Part shown: positions 22,916-29,578 of the stretch, piece after piece
Layout of the letters: each line of letters starts with the position of its first letter
How positions within the stretch are numbered: the stretch's first letter is position 1
Origin: a bacterium
GTDB lineage: Bacteria; Patescibacteriota; Patescibacteriia; 2-12-FULL-60-25
NCBI GenBank assembly: GCA_024654265.1
Contig: JANLIO010000005.1
Coordinates: 1 to 33,120 of the forward strand
Direction: 5' to 3'
Length of the DNA: 33,120 nt
The notes under the pieces: model-generated
What the model saw: the letters and a program-made list of their open reading frames with translations, nothing else
Databases searched by the model: none
Told to the model about the DNA's origin: nothing
Made by a program: the position numbers and the translations under genes

Positions 22916-23071
22916 ATGAAATCGAAAAATAATAAAACCGTTAAGGAGCTCATTCGGGATCATGAAAAGATTGAACACGATCTTGGGTATTGGTTGGAGC
23001 ACGTGTCGCATTGGGCGCTCCTTTTATTTGCATCAATTCTTTCCGTCTTTGTTATTTCAACTTTTTTTTAA
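22916..23071 (+). CDS. Small single-span membrane protein (51 aa)
   Basis: This ORF is too short for the ORF track (which shows a shadow at 22962-23147). Its reading: MKSKNNKTVKELIRDHEKIE, then HDLGYWLEHVSHW and the hydrophobic helix ALLLFASILSVFVISTFF to the TAA. The N-terminal basic, charged half and C-terminal membrane helix suggest an N-in, C-terminally anchored peptide. It has its own extended -10 promoter. The weak Shine-Dalgarno GGTGAA lies about 6-8 nt before the ATG. Function unknown. Confidence 0.65.
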   Translation: MKSKNNKTVKELIRDHEKIEHDLGYWLEHVSHWALLLFASILSVFVISTFF

Positions 23072-23086
23072 ATTAGGGTCGTCAGT

Positions 23087-23095
23087 TTATCCACA
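23087..23095 (+). promoter_or_regulatory. DnaA-box-like 9-mer
   Basis: TTATCCACA matches the consensus DnaA box. It is 36 nt into the stretch after the small membrane gene. See also 24041-24079. Confidence 0.4.
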
Positions 23096-23256
23096 CCCAT
23101 ACAAATTGAGAATCTTCGCTACATACAGCAAAGATTGTGTATATTGAACATATATTGGATACAATGGAGACACGTCAAGATTCGTCGCGCTCCTTTTAAA
23201 CCCACCCAACTCACTCATGGCGAACGACGACGCAAAACATTACTGCATTTGAAAGG

Positions 23257-23280
23257 CACCCCGGATGACGGGGTGTTTTT
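23257..23280 (+). terminator. Intrinsic terminator overlapping a promoter
   Basis: CACCCCG, loop GATGA, CGGGGTG, then TTTTT. It lies just upstream of the extended -10 of the next gene and shares bases with its spacer region. Confidence 0.82.
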
Positions 23281-23286
23281 CATTGT

Positions 23287-23294
23287 GCTATACT
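23287..23294 (+). promoter_or_regulatory. Extended -10 of the LytR_C gene (leaderless)
   Basis: TGCTATACT: TGn plus TATACT (23289-23294), 6 nt before ATG at 23301. The -35 (ATGACG at 23265-23270, 18-nt spacer) is only fair and lies within the terminator hairpin. Confidence 0.65.
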
Positions 23295-23300
23295 TTACCC

Positions 23301-24056
23301 ATGGCAAAGAAAACAACTACGAATAAAAAAGAGGTGGCCTCAGCAGTGGAGAAGGCTCCAACATCGCTTGTCGTTGCATGGGTCGGAATTGGCCTTCTCA
23401 TCACGATCATTCTTGTCGGGGTGGTAATTGGTCCACTTCGGTTAAAGCAGTCTGCTACGGAGGCTCCAAGTGTTGAGATGAGCCTGTTGGAAAAGATTGG
23501 TCGACATATTGCTATACCGACTGATGAGGATCCAACAATCGCCCGAGTGGAAGATGTGGAATCCATGCGACAAAACAACCCAACGTTTTATGAGAATGCC
23601 TCAGAAGGAGACGCTTTAGTTGTTTGGTCGAATTTGGCGGTTCTTTATTCAGAAGATAAAGATCTTGTCCTTTCAGTTCTCCCGTTAGAGTTAGGATCGG
23701 CTGATAAAGTGATTGTAGAAAAGAAAGACGAGGCTGAAATTGCTGTCGATTTGCTTAAAAATGAGCAAGAATTGGTAAAAATTGAAGTTTTAAATGGTAC
23801 GTACGTTGCTGGTTTAGCTCGTGTTGCCAACGATTCACTAGAAGAACAGGGCTTTACAACGATGCGACCTCGCGATGCTCGGCATAAAGGATATGAAAAA
23901 TCTATCATTATAAAGAGAATTGATCAGGATTTGCCTGAAATAATGAGTTTATTGCAGGAACAATTTGGAGCAGAGGTTGTAGACCTCCCTGAAGCAGAAA
24001 CGATTATTAACGGTGATATCATTGTTATCCTTGGTAGCAATTATCCACTCGAGTGA
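23301..24056 (+). CDS. Membrane protein with LytR_C domain
   Basis: The start is MAKKTTTNKK at 23301 (251 aa); the ORF-track start at 23265 lies in the terminator. Residues 22-45 (LVVAWVGIGLLITIILVGVVIG) are a single membrane helix, giving an N-in, C-out protein. Residues about 155-245 (LVKIEVLNGTYVAGLARVANDSLEEQGF... IIIKRIDQDLPEIMSLLQEQFGAEVVDLP... GDIIVILGSNY) match the LytR_C domain found at the ends of LCP-type cell-wall proteins; the LCP catalytic domain itself is absent. Middle part (ALVVWSNLAVLYSEDKDLVLSVLP) is unassigned. Likely outside the cell, near the envelope. No Shine-Dalgarno. Confidence 0.82.
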   Translation: MAKKTTTNKKEVASAVEKAPTSLVVAWVGIGLLITIILVGVVIGPLRLKQSATEAPSVEMSLLEKIGRHIAIPTDEDPTIARVEDVESMRQNNPTFYENASEGDALVVWSNLAVLYSEDKDLVLSVLPLELGSADKVIVEKKDEAEIAVDLLKNEQELVKIEVLNGTYVAGLARVANDSLEEQGFTTMRPRDARHKGYEKSIIIKRIDQDLPEIMSLLQEQFGAEVVDLPEAETIINGDIIVILGSNYPLE

Positions 24057-24079
24057 AGTTATCCACAGTTTGTGCATAG
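24041..24079 (+). promoter_or_regulatory. Cluster of DnaA-box-like words
   Basis: TTATCCACT (24041-24049), TTATCCACA (24059-24067) and, on the other strand, CTATGCACA (24071-24079) lie within 40 nt around the LytR_C stop. The middle one matches the consensus; the others differ at one position. No dnaA or dnaN gene is in the window. Confidence 0.4.
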
Positions 24080-24102
24080 GCTTGATATTTGAAGAAAAGA
24101 TT

Positions 24103-24132
24103 AAAAATAGCTCAACCATGGGCTATTTTTAT
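24103..24132 (+). terminator. Intrinsic terminator of the LytR_C gene
   Basis: AAAAATAGCTC, loop AACCAT, GGGCTATTTTT: 11-bp stem with one G-U pair and A/T-runs. Confidence 0.85.
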
Positions 24133-24149
24133 ATATGTACGATTCTTTC

Positions 24150-24215
24150 TATAATGTGTGTATGCCCTGAAACCATCAGGGAGCAAATTGTTCGGTTCAT
24201 TCGTGCTTGTGAACC
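24150..24215 (+). other. TATAAT and two hairpins upstream of the EndoQ-like gene
   Basis: TATAAT (24150-24155) is followed by CCCTGA-aacca-TCAGGG (24165-24181) and GGTTCA / TGAACC (24194-24199, 24210-24215). The second hairpin overlaps the -35 of the nearer promoter. It could be an alternative promoter with a structured leader or a short RNA; no -35 is clear at 24127-24132. Confidence 0.4.
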
Positions 24216-24235
24216 AAACCATTCCCTTTTACAAT
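24207..24235 (+). promoter_or_regulatory. Promoter of the EndoQ-like gene (leaderless)
   Basis: TTGTGA (24207-24212), 17 nt, TACAAT (24230-24235), 6 nt before ATG at 24242. Confidence 0.65.
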
Positions 24236-24241
24236 TCACGC

Positions 24242-25483
24242 ATGCGAATCATTATCGACTTTCACCTTCACTCGAAATGGTCGCGAGCGTGTTCAAAAGA
24301 TCTCACTATCCCGAATATCGCTCATGCGTGCGAGCGAAAGGGGATACATTTTTGCGGGACCTCCGATGCTTTTCATCCCGCGTGGAGAAAGGAAATAGGC
24401 ACTGAGCTTGAGGAGCTCGGCAATGGCGCCTTTCAATTGCGCGATGGGCGATCGCGTACTCGCTTCCTACTCTCAACCGAGATCTCCTGTATCTACAAAC
24501 GAGGCGGTCGTGTCCGACGTGTACATCACGTTCTGCTCTTTCCAAGTCTCATGGCTTTGGATCGTCTCACACAGAAGTTAACTGACCGAGGTTGTAACCT
24601 GAAAAGTGATGGTCGTCCTATTGTCGGTATTGACTCCGAGGATTTATTGAAAATGGCACTCGAAGTTGATCCTGAAATTCTGCTCATTCCTGCACATGTG
24701 TGGACCCCGTGGTTTGCACTGTTCGGATCAAAATCCGGATTTGATTCAATTGAAGAATGTTTTGGCGAGATGTCAAAGTATATCTATGCAATTGAGACAG
24801 GTCTGTCCTCTGATCCAAAGATGAACGCAAGACTTTCTGCGCTTGATTCTGTTCTTTTGGTTTCGAATTCTGACGCTCATTCATTGAGAAATCTTGGGCG
24901 TGAAGCAAATGTTTTTGAAATGTCTGAGCCTTCATACGACGAGCTACGTCGTATTTTGGTTCAGCACGATCGAAAATCTTTTATTGAAACAATTGAATTT
25001 TTTCCTGAAGAAGGAAAATATTTTGCCGACGGACATCGATCTTGTCAGTTTTGGTGCGCACCAGAGAAAACGAAGAAGCTTGGTAATCTATGTCCAACTT
25101 GTGGAAAGCCTCTTACCATTGGTGTTGCAAATCGAATAAATGAAATCGCGGATCGTTTTGATCATCTTGATGCGTACATACAACCGCACCGTTCAATTAT
25201 TCCACTTGCTGAAATAATTTCATCCGTCGTTGGAGTTGGCGTTCAGTCAAAAAAAGTAAGAACTGAATATGATCGCATTGTTTCAGACGAACGTTCTGAA
25301 TTCGATGTCCTTCTTCATACTTCATCTGAGGATCTAAAGCGTACAACATCTCCAGAAATTGCTGAGGCGATTATGATGACACGTGAGGGCAACGTTGATG
25401 TAAAACCCGGATATGACGGCGAATTTGGCGTTATTACGCCTCATATGACGGGTGGTTTATCCATTCGAAATCGCTTTTTGTAA
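24242..25483 (+). CDS. PHP-domain endonuclease Q (EndoQ)-like protein
   Basis: The start MRIIIDFHLHSKWSRACSKD at 24242 gives 413 aa; the ORF-track start at 24158 is in the leader. DFHLHSKWS holds the first PHP metal-binding motif (HxH). Others are GTSDAFHPAW, EILLIPAHVWTPWF and LLVSNSDAHSLRNLG (final DxH). A zinc-finger-like CSFW.. region SCQFWCAPEKTKKLGNLCPTCGKPL (four Cys, CxxC) lies near residue 270. This order matches EndoQ of archaea and some bacteria, an enzyme that nicks DNA 5' of deaminated bases such as uracil, hypoxanthine and of AP sites. The name was sometimes given as 'UvrD-like' or 'PHP family DNA helicase'. It is next to MutY-type repair. No Shine-Dalgarno. Confidence 0.85.
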   Translation: MRIIIDFHLHSKWSRACSKDLTIPNIAHACERKGIHFCGTSDAFHPAWRKEIGTELEELGNGAFQLRDGRSRTRFLLSTEISCIYKRGGRVRRVHHVLLFPSLMALDRLTQKLTDRGCNLKSDGRPIVGIDSEDLLKMALEVDPEILLIPAHVWTPWFALFGSKSGFDSIEECFGEMSKYIYAIETGLSSDPKMNARLSALDSVLLVSNSDAHSLRNLGREANVFEMSEPSYDELRRILVQHDRKSFIETIEFFPEEGKYFADGHRSCQFWCAPEKTKKLGNLCPTCGKPLTIGVANRINEIADRFDHLDAYIQPHRSIIPLAEIISSVVGVGVQSKKVRTEYDRIVSDERSEFDVLLHTSSEDLKRTTSPEIAEAIMMTREGNVDVKPGYDGEFGVITPHMTGGLSIRNRFL

Positions 25484-25505
25484 GAATTATTGAAATTTGT
25501 ATTTT

Positions 25506-25557
25506 AAAGCCACGTACGCAATTAAGACGATCGTCATAATTACGTACGTGGCTTTTT
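25506..25557 (+). terminator. 50-bp near-perfect palindrome acting as terminator
   Basis: AAAGCCACGTACG at one end pairs with CGTACGTGGCTTT at the other, with inner AATTA/TAATT and central GACGATCGTC; only two mismatched positions interrupt a 25-bp stem centred at 25530/25531. A T-run follows (25553-25557). It ends the EndoQ-like gene. Confidence 0.85.
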
Positions 25558-25562
25558 GATAA

Positions 25563-25591
25563 AAAATACACCACATTGAGTGGTGTATTTT
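25563..25591. terminator. Bidirectional terminator
   Basis: AAAATACACCAC, loop ATTGA, GTGGTGTATTTT: perfect 12-bp stem with A-run and T-run, between convergent genes. Confidence 0.88.
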
Positions 25592-25613
25592 CCTCCTGGG
25601 ATCCAAGGAAGTC

Positions 25614-25820
25614 TTAACGCTTCTTTTTACGCTTTGCAGCTGGCTTTCGCTTCGCTACCTTCTTGGCAGGCTTTCGCTTCGCTACTTTCTTTTTCGCTGG
25701 CTTTCGCTTTGCGACTTTTTTAGCAGCTGGCTTTCGCTTTGCGACTTTCTTCGCTGGCTTTCGCTTTGCGACTTTTTTAGCAGCTGGCTTTCGCTTTGCT
25801 GTTTTCTTTTTTGCAGGCAT
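25614..25820 (-). CDS. Histone H1-like lysine-rich repeat protein (68 aa)
   Basis: The protein begins MPAKKKTAKRKPAAKK at 25820, with GAGGTG as Shine-Dalgarno; the longer ORF-track start at 25955 runs through the leader and promoter. Almost the whole sequence is a repeat of V-A-K-R-K-P-A-(A)-K-K units (six copies). Such proteins resemble the C-terminal tail of histone H1 and the Hc1/AlgP type of bacterial nucleoid proteins; they bind DNA nonspecifically through charge. No folded domain is present. Its own promoter is TTGACA (25931-25936) with a long 19-nt spacer and extended -10 TGtTATACT. The leader is about 80 nt. Confidence 0.8.
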   Translation of the reverse strand: MPAKKKTAKRKPAAKKVAKRKPAKKVAKRKPAAKKVAKRKPAKKKVAKRKPAKKVAKRKPAAKRKKKR

Positions 25821-25905
25821 ATATTCACCTCGCTTTCTATTTTGTTTCGTTTCGAATTTTTTTTCGAATACGATGTCCACATATATTAATTCGTGAACTA
25901 CAAAA

Positions 25906-25936
25906 AGTATAACATGAATAATAAAATAATTGTCAA
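25906..25936 (-). promoter_or_regulatory. Promoter of the H1-like gene
   Basis: Minus strand: TTGACA (25931-25936), 19 nt, TATACT (25906-25911) with TG at the extended position. The spacing is long but the extended -10 may compensate. Confidence 0.65.
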
Positions 25937-25961
25937 AAAATAAAACAAGTGTCAACAGTTG

Positions 25962-26870
25962 TTACGCACGTGTTGATAAAAAAATTTTCTTTTTTGTTTT
26001 TTGTATCAACAAATCTTTTTCAAGACGTGTAAGCATTCGTTCCAACCATGCCGAATCTTCCTGTTCAGAAAATGTTTCATCAATTTTTTTTCCAAGTGTT
26101 GAAATAAGAATTGCGTCATTCGAAATGCACGCAAGAATACGTCCGCGGTATATCCGATCGGGAAACGGTTTGTTGAGATGATGTTTTTCCATTCCTTTTT
26201 TTTGTGGAGTGTGATCATTAAATGACACACCTTTTTTTTGCGCACGACATGTACTCTTCAGGGGACATTGCGAACAGTTTGGATTTTTTGTTGTACAGAT
26301 GAGAGAACCTAAATCCATAAAAGCGGGCGCAATTTCCCATGTTTTTCCTTTTTTTGGGATGTATTTTTTAAGTGCGCGGTGAACACGTTCGTGATCCGTT
26401 TGTTGAGGGAACGCAATTCCACAAAACGCTCGACCTGCGACACGACGAACGTTTGTGTCGATTGCGATTGTTCGTTTGTGATTTACGAATCCCGCGAGCA
26501 CGGCACTTGTGTATGGTCCGACGCCGGGAAGTGCACGCCAAGAAATTTCATCTTGCGGAACACCTTCTTCAGTGACACGTCTCGCAGAATCACGAATCAT
26601 GATTGCGCGACGGTTGTACCCAAGTCCGGACCATGCACGAATCACGTTTGCATTTGATGCATCAGAAAGTTTTTTCCATGTCGGAAATATTTTTAACCAT
26701 GTTCTAAACTTGGGGATAACTCGATCGACTTGCGTCTGCTGTAACATGATTTCTGAAACAAAAATTTTGTATGCATCCGGATTTCTGTTTGCATCCATCA
26801 CATCACGCCACGGAAGTTTTCGTTTGTGCGTACGATACCAGCGAAGCAATTTTGCAATCGCATGATCCAT
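25962..26870 (-). CDS. mutY: A/G-specific adenine glycosylase MutY
   Basis: MutY removes adenine mispaired with 8-oxoG. The 302-aa protein has PWRDVMDANRNPDAYKIFVSEIMLQQTQVDRV (catalytic Glu40), helix-hairpin-helix LPGVGPYTS (114-122), the conserved Asp138 in AIDTNVRRV, and the [4Fe-4S] loop C192-X6-C199-X2-C202-X5-C208. The C-terminus (GMEKHHLNKPFPDRIYRGRILACISNDAILISTLGKKID) is shorter than the usual NUDIX-like domain of about 130 residues and resembles it only in part, so 8-oxoG recognition may be reduced. It begins 1 nt after the stop of the gene before it. A weak AACAA / TTGTT hairpin and T-run follow. Confidence 0.93.
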   Translation of the reverse strand: MDHAIAKLLRWYRTHKRKLPWRDVMDANRNPDAYKIFVSEIMLQQTQVDRVIPKFRTWLKIFPTWKKLSDASNANVIRAWSGLGYNRRAIMIRDSARRVTEEGVPQDEISWRALPGVGPYTSAVLAGFVNHKRTIAIDTNVRRVAGRAFCGIAFPQQTDHERVHRALKKYIPKKGKTWEIAPAFMDLGSLICTTKNPNCSQCPLKSTCRAQKKGVSFNDHTPQKKGMEKHHLNKPFPDRIYRGRILACISNDAILISTLGKKIDETFSEQEDSAWLERMLTRLEKDLLIQKTKKKIFLSTRA

Positions 26871-26871
26871 A

Positions 26872-27573
26872 TTATTTAAATGTCATTGTTGCAAGAATAT
26901 CTTGAACGCGATTTTGTTTTCCAATTTTTCCTGAAGGATCGTGAATCCAAATTAAATGAGTCAGAACACCTTTTTGTTGAACGCGAAGGACATAGTTTGG
27001 ATCACTTTCGAGTTTCGTCTCTCCAAATACACCGGTAACAACACGATCTTGAATGAGAAACGATACGGTTGACGTTGTTATGAGCTGTGATTGCCAATCG
27101 CTCTCTTTTTCCGCGGAATAGGGGATGATTGAGAGCCACGTTGAATTTTCACGATCTTCCACGTCTGACGTGAGCTGTTGTTCTGAATTTTGAACTTCTT
27201 TTGCCCCTGCCGGAATTTTTAGAGAAATGCCAAGATCAACAGAAACGAGTTCGCTCCAACGATATGTTGTGTAGCTACTTGGGTATGTCAGTTGAACCGC
27301 AGATGCCATTAAAATTCGCTCTTCCTCAAGCGCTACGATTATCTTCTCCGCTCTCGTGACCTCGCCATTTGCCTCTTCAAGCTTCTTGTTTGCTTCCTCA
27401 ACAGCACGAAGGTTCTCTTCTCGAGCTATTTCCGCATTTTTTTGTGTTTCAACAAGACGATCCGCGAGATCTTTTCTATCGTGATTTGCTTTTGCAAGAA
27501 ATACGCCTATTCCGCCGGCCGTGACGAGTGCGCCCAATAGAATGCCGATGATAATCTGTGTTGCCCGTTTCAT
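26872..27573 (-). CDS. Single-span membrane protein with coiled coil (233 aa)
   Basis: The start MKRATQIIIGILLG at 27573 replaces the ORF-track start at 27732, which lies on the antisense of tRNA-Ala (its translation MWDSNPRPPRCKRGALPTKL is the known artefact). Residues 5-27 are a membrane helix; about 30-80 form a coiled coil (RLVETQKNAEIAREENLRAVEEANKKLEEANGEVTRAEKIIVALEEE). The rest may be an extracellular beta-rich domain (SVDLGISLKIPAGAKEV, YVLRVQQKGVLTHLIWIHDPSG). Not recognised. A TACAGT (27580-27585) 6 nt before the start suggests a leaderless mRNA. It is coupled to mutY. Confidence 0.7.
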   Translation of the reverse strand: MKRATQIIIGILLGALVTAGGIGVFLAKANHDRKDLADRLVETQKNAEIAREENLRAVEEANKKLEEANGEVTRAEKIIVALEEERILMASAVQLTYPSSYTTYRWSELVSVDLGISLKIPAGAKEVQNSEQQLTSDVEDRENSTWLSIIPYSAEKESDWQSQLITTSTVSFLIQDRVVTGVFGETKLESDPNYVLRVQQKGVLTHLIWIHDPSGKIGKQNRVQDILATMTFK

Positions 27574-27615
27574 GGGAAAACTGTAGCGGAAGGGAAAGGA
27601 GAGGGGAAGACGTGG

Positions 27616-27644
27616 TTGACAAGCCACCATTTTGACGATATGCT
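27616..27644 (+). promoter_or_regulatory. Promoter of tRNA-Ala
   Basis: TTGACA (27616-27621), 17 nt, TATGCT (27639-27644), about 21 nt before the mature tRNA. Confidence 0.8.
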
Positions 27645-27665
27645 CCTCACGCGAAAATGACACAT

Positions 27666-27741
27666 GGGCCGTTAGCTTAGTTGGTAGAGCGCCGCGTTTG
27701 CAACGCGGAGGTCGTGGGTTCGAATCCCACACGGTCCACCA
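27666..27741 (+). tRNA. tRNA-Ala (anticodon UGC)
   Basis: The 76-nt tRNA has acceptor GGGCCGT / ACGGTCC, D-arm AGCTTAGTTGGTAGAGC, anticodon stem CCGCG-TTTGCAA-CGCGG with anticodon TGC, T-arm GTGGGTTCGAATCCCAC and encoded CCA. Standing alone, not in an rRNA spacer. Confidence 0.97.
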
Positions 27742-27744
27742 TAC

Positions 27745-27774
27745 AAAAACATCACATGAAGGGGTGTTTTTTTG
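27745..27774. terminator. Terminator after tRNA-Ala
   Basis: AAAAACATC, 9-nt loop, GGTGTTTTT with one G-U pair and T-run; it lies just before the stop of the PI3K-like gene on the other strand, so probably bidirectional. Confidence 0.75.
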
Positions 27775-27775
27775 T

Positions 27776-29206
27776 TTAGGCTGCTTGTTGTTGTTTTGGT
27801 ATGGGATCTTGCAAGGTATTTATTAAGAATCCCGGCATAAGATTGTCTGCTGTTTGAACTTTTGGCGGCCGACGGTTTTTTATAAGGTAATTAAGCCGTT
27901 CTGCAAAAGCACTCAGCTCCACTGATGCAATTTTTTCGTGAGGAAAAAGGAGTGCGAATGTTTCTTGCAATTGTTGATATCGAAGATCACGAGCGGATGA
28001 CTCGCCTTTTAGGTGTCGGTTAATACCTTCCGTGAGAAAACGTAGACCTTGCATTGACTCATCATCTAATTGCCAGTCTTCGTGTTGAAGCGCCACTTCA
28101 TAGGGAACTGAAACAATTATGTCCGGCATGACTGTTCCCTCGCCTAAATCAAGCGTTAGGCCCATTGAGTTTCCATTGTCAATCGCATAAAATTTTTCTC
28201 CGGCTTTGTCATACATGATGTTTCCAGTATTTCGATCTGAACTGTTTGTTAAATAATCAAAACAGGCAATTTGCATGAATGATTTTGCGGCGGGATGTTT
28301 GGGTCCGAGTATTAGGAGGTCCGTTAAAGTAAGGTAATCCAAAGTCCGTGGAGGTTTTTCTGGGTCAGTAGCTTGAACAGCTTCTTGTACAGACATAAGA
28401 TCATCTCCAACATTTTCTTGTCTAAAGACTGTCAAAGGAACAATATCCCATTGAATAAATTCATTTATTCGACTTGCGGCTAATTCACGGATTGGCAATG
28501 ATCCACTTTCAACGCCAAGTCGCCATGTAAGAAGATCAAGTGAATAGGGGAGCTCTTCAGCAGGAATATCATAACGCGTTGAGAACATCTCGTAATAATC
28601 TTCACGCTGATCATATCTATGAACAAAATCTTGAAGATCATCTGGTGCCTGTTTCTTTTTTGTTTCAAACCGTTTTTCCTCTTCATTCCATACTTGGTAC
28701 ACTTCGTATACAACGTTATCTGTAGGGTCCACTTGAAAAGCCGACTCATTACTTTTGGCTTTCACATAGGCGGTGGCAGGAGGAGGACCTTCGTATGTTC
28801 TTATGGAAATTCCATTTCGTCCTTTTTCCTCAGCATTTGTTATTTCTTTTTTTGAAGTTTCTGGGCTTTTTGCCAATGCTTGGATACGTAAGAATTTGTC
28901 TTCTGCTTTTTTTACTCCTTCTATAAATTTACCGACGTTTTGAAGCGACATTTCAAAGGGACGAGTCGTAAGTTTTGACGGATCAAGAAAAGTTTTTTTA
29001 TCAATTGATTGTGAAGCGATAAAAATTTCAAGATTTTTTTCACGTCTTTTTCTCTCTTCAATACTAAAATCCGCTTCAGATTTTTCAACGTTTTCTTCCG
29101 GATATTCTACTTCATCCGGTTCAATCTCTTCAATCTCTTCTCTTTTTTGCATCGAAGGTAATTCTTTCGCTGGGTCTGGCGTAGGTATTTTTTCAGGGAG
29201 TCCCAT
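27776..29206 (-). CDS. PI3/PI4-kinase-like protein
   Basis: The 476-aa protein has the pattern of bacterial PI3/4K-like proteins (SCO1664 type, HipA relatives). Residues 238-275 (PIRELAASRINEFIQWDIVPLTVFRQENVGDDLMSVQEAV) match the REVAAYrlsrLlGwdlVPpTvlr...GSvQ block. FDYLTNSSDRNTGNIMYD (317-333) carries the catalytic D-R-x-x-x-N set (D324, N329), and FYAIDNGNSMGL (339-350) the metal-binding Asp343. VKAK at 148-151 may supply the ATP lysine. The N-terminal 130 residues are charged. It could phosphorylate a protein or small molecule; bacterial members are poorly known. It follows a 91-aa ORF by 2 nt. Confidence 0.82.
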   Translation of the reverse strand: MGLPEKIPTPDPAKELPSMQKREEIEEIEPDEVEYPEENVEKSEADFSIEERKRREKNLEIFIASQSIDKKTFLDPSKLTTRPFEMSLQNVGKFIEGVKKAEDKFLRIQALAKSPETSKKEITNAEEKGRNGISIRTYEGPPPATAYVKAKSNESAFQVDPTDNVVYEVYQVWNEEEKRFETKKKQAPDDLQDFVHRYDQREDYYEMFSTRYDIPAEELPYSLDLLTWRLGVESGSLPIRELAASRINEFIQWDIVPLTVFRQENVGDDLMSVQEAVQATDPEKPPRTLDYLTLTDLLILGPKHPAAKSFMQIACFDYLTNSSDRNTGNIMYDKAGEKFYAIDNGNSMGLTLDLGEGTVMPDIIVSVPYEVALQHEDWQLDDESMQGLRFLTEGINRHLKGESSARDLRYQQLQETFALLFPHEKIASVELSAFAERLNYLIKNRRPPKVQTADNLMPGFLINTLQDPIPKQQQAA

Positions 29207-29208
29207 AA

Positions 29209-29484
29209 TTAACTTTTTTTAATCGGTGATTGGCGAAATCTTTGGTATGGATTTTCTTGACGCAGTAATAGTCCAAGAAAGTGTTTCCCATCTTTTGGGA
29301 GAGTGGGTGTGGCTCTTGTGAGAGGAGTAGATGCGCCTACTCTTTCTAACGTCACTCGCATCGCTTCTGGCAGTCCGGAAAGATCTGCGGATCCATCTTC
29401 ATTTAATCCAATTCGAATTGGATCTTCAACTTCATTTCCTACAGCATCAATCGGGAAATAATAGACTTCTTTTATGTCTTCCAT
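29209..29484 (-). CDS. Small partner ORF of the PI3K-like gene (91 aa)
   Basis: Not recognised. It starts MEDIKEVYYFPIDAVGNEVEDPIRIGLNEDGS at 29484, and ends 2 nt before the kinase start. The promoter ATGACA (29516-29521), 17 nt, TATCCT (29493-29498), 8 nt to ATG supports this start. Acidic N-terminal half and basic tail (LRQENPYQRFRQSPIKKS) are visible. The tight linkage suggests joint function with the kinase. Confidence 0.65.
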   Translation of the reverse strand: MEDIKEVYYFPIDAVGNEVEDPIRIGLNEDGSADLSGLPEAMRVTLERVGASTPLTRATPTLPKDGKHFLGLLLRQENPYQRFRQSPIKKS

Positions 29485-29492
29485 ATGCGGAT

Positions 29493-29521
29493 AGGATAGA
29501 TAAAAAACGCGCAGTTGTCAT
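29493..29521 (-). promoter_or_regulatory. Promoter of the kinase operon (leaderless)
   Basis: Minus strand ATGACA, 17 nt, TATCCT, 8 nt to ATG at 29484. The terminator at 29504-29548 overlaps both the spacer and the -35. Confidence 0.6.
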
Positions 29522-29548
29522 CCGTTGTGGATTTAACGTGCGCGTTTT
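29504..29548 (-). terminator. Terminator of the dehydrogenase gene
   Basis: AAAACGCGCA (minus strand, 29548-29539), loop of 25 nt, TGCGCGTTTT (29513-29504) then TT: perfect 10-bp stem with T-run. The loop contains the -35 of the next operon. Confidence 0.82.
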
Positions 29549-29578
29549 CTTTTCTTTCGAATGAAGAATTTACAAATT

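Noticed and set aside
23170-23254. Tiny ORF ATGGCGAACGAC... (11 codons) before the terminator at 23257
   Set aside because: Too short and with no Shine-Dalgarno or promoter that can be fixed; no support beyond its position.
23072-24080. Replication origin
   Set aside because: DnaA-box-like words are present but there is no dnaA/dnaN neighbourhood or clear AT-rich unwinding element; the words overlap a gene end.
27574-27732. N-terminal extension of the 27573 gene up to 27732
   Set aside because: It reads MWDSNPRPPRCKRGALPTKL, the antisense of tRNA-Ala, and crosses the tRNA promoter.
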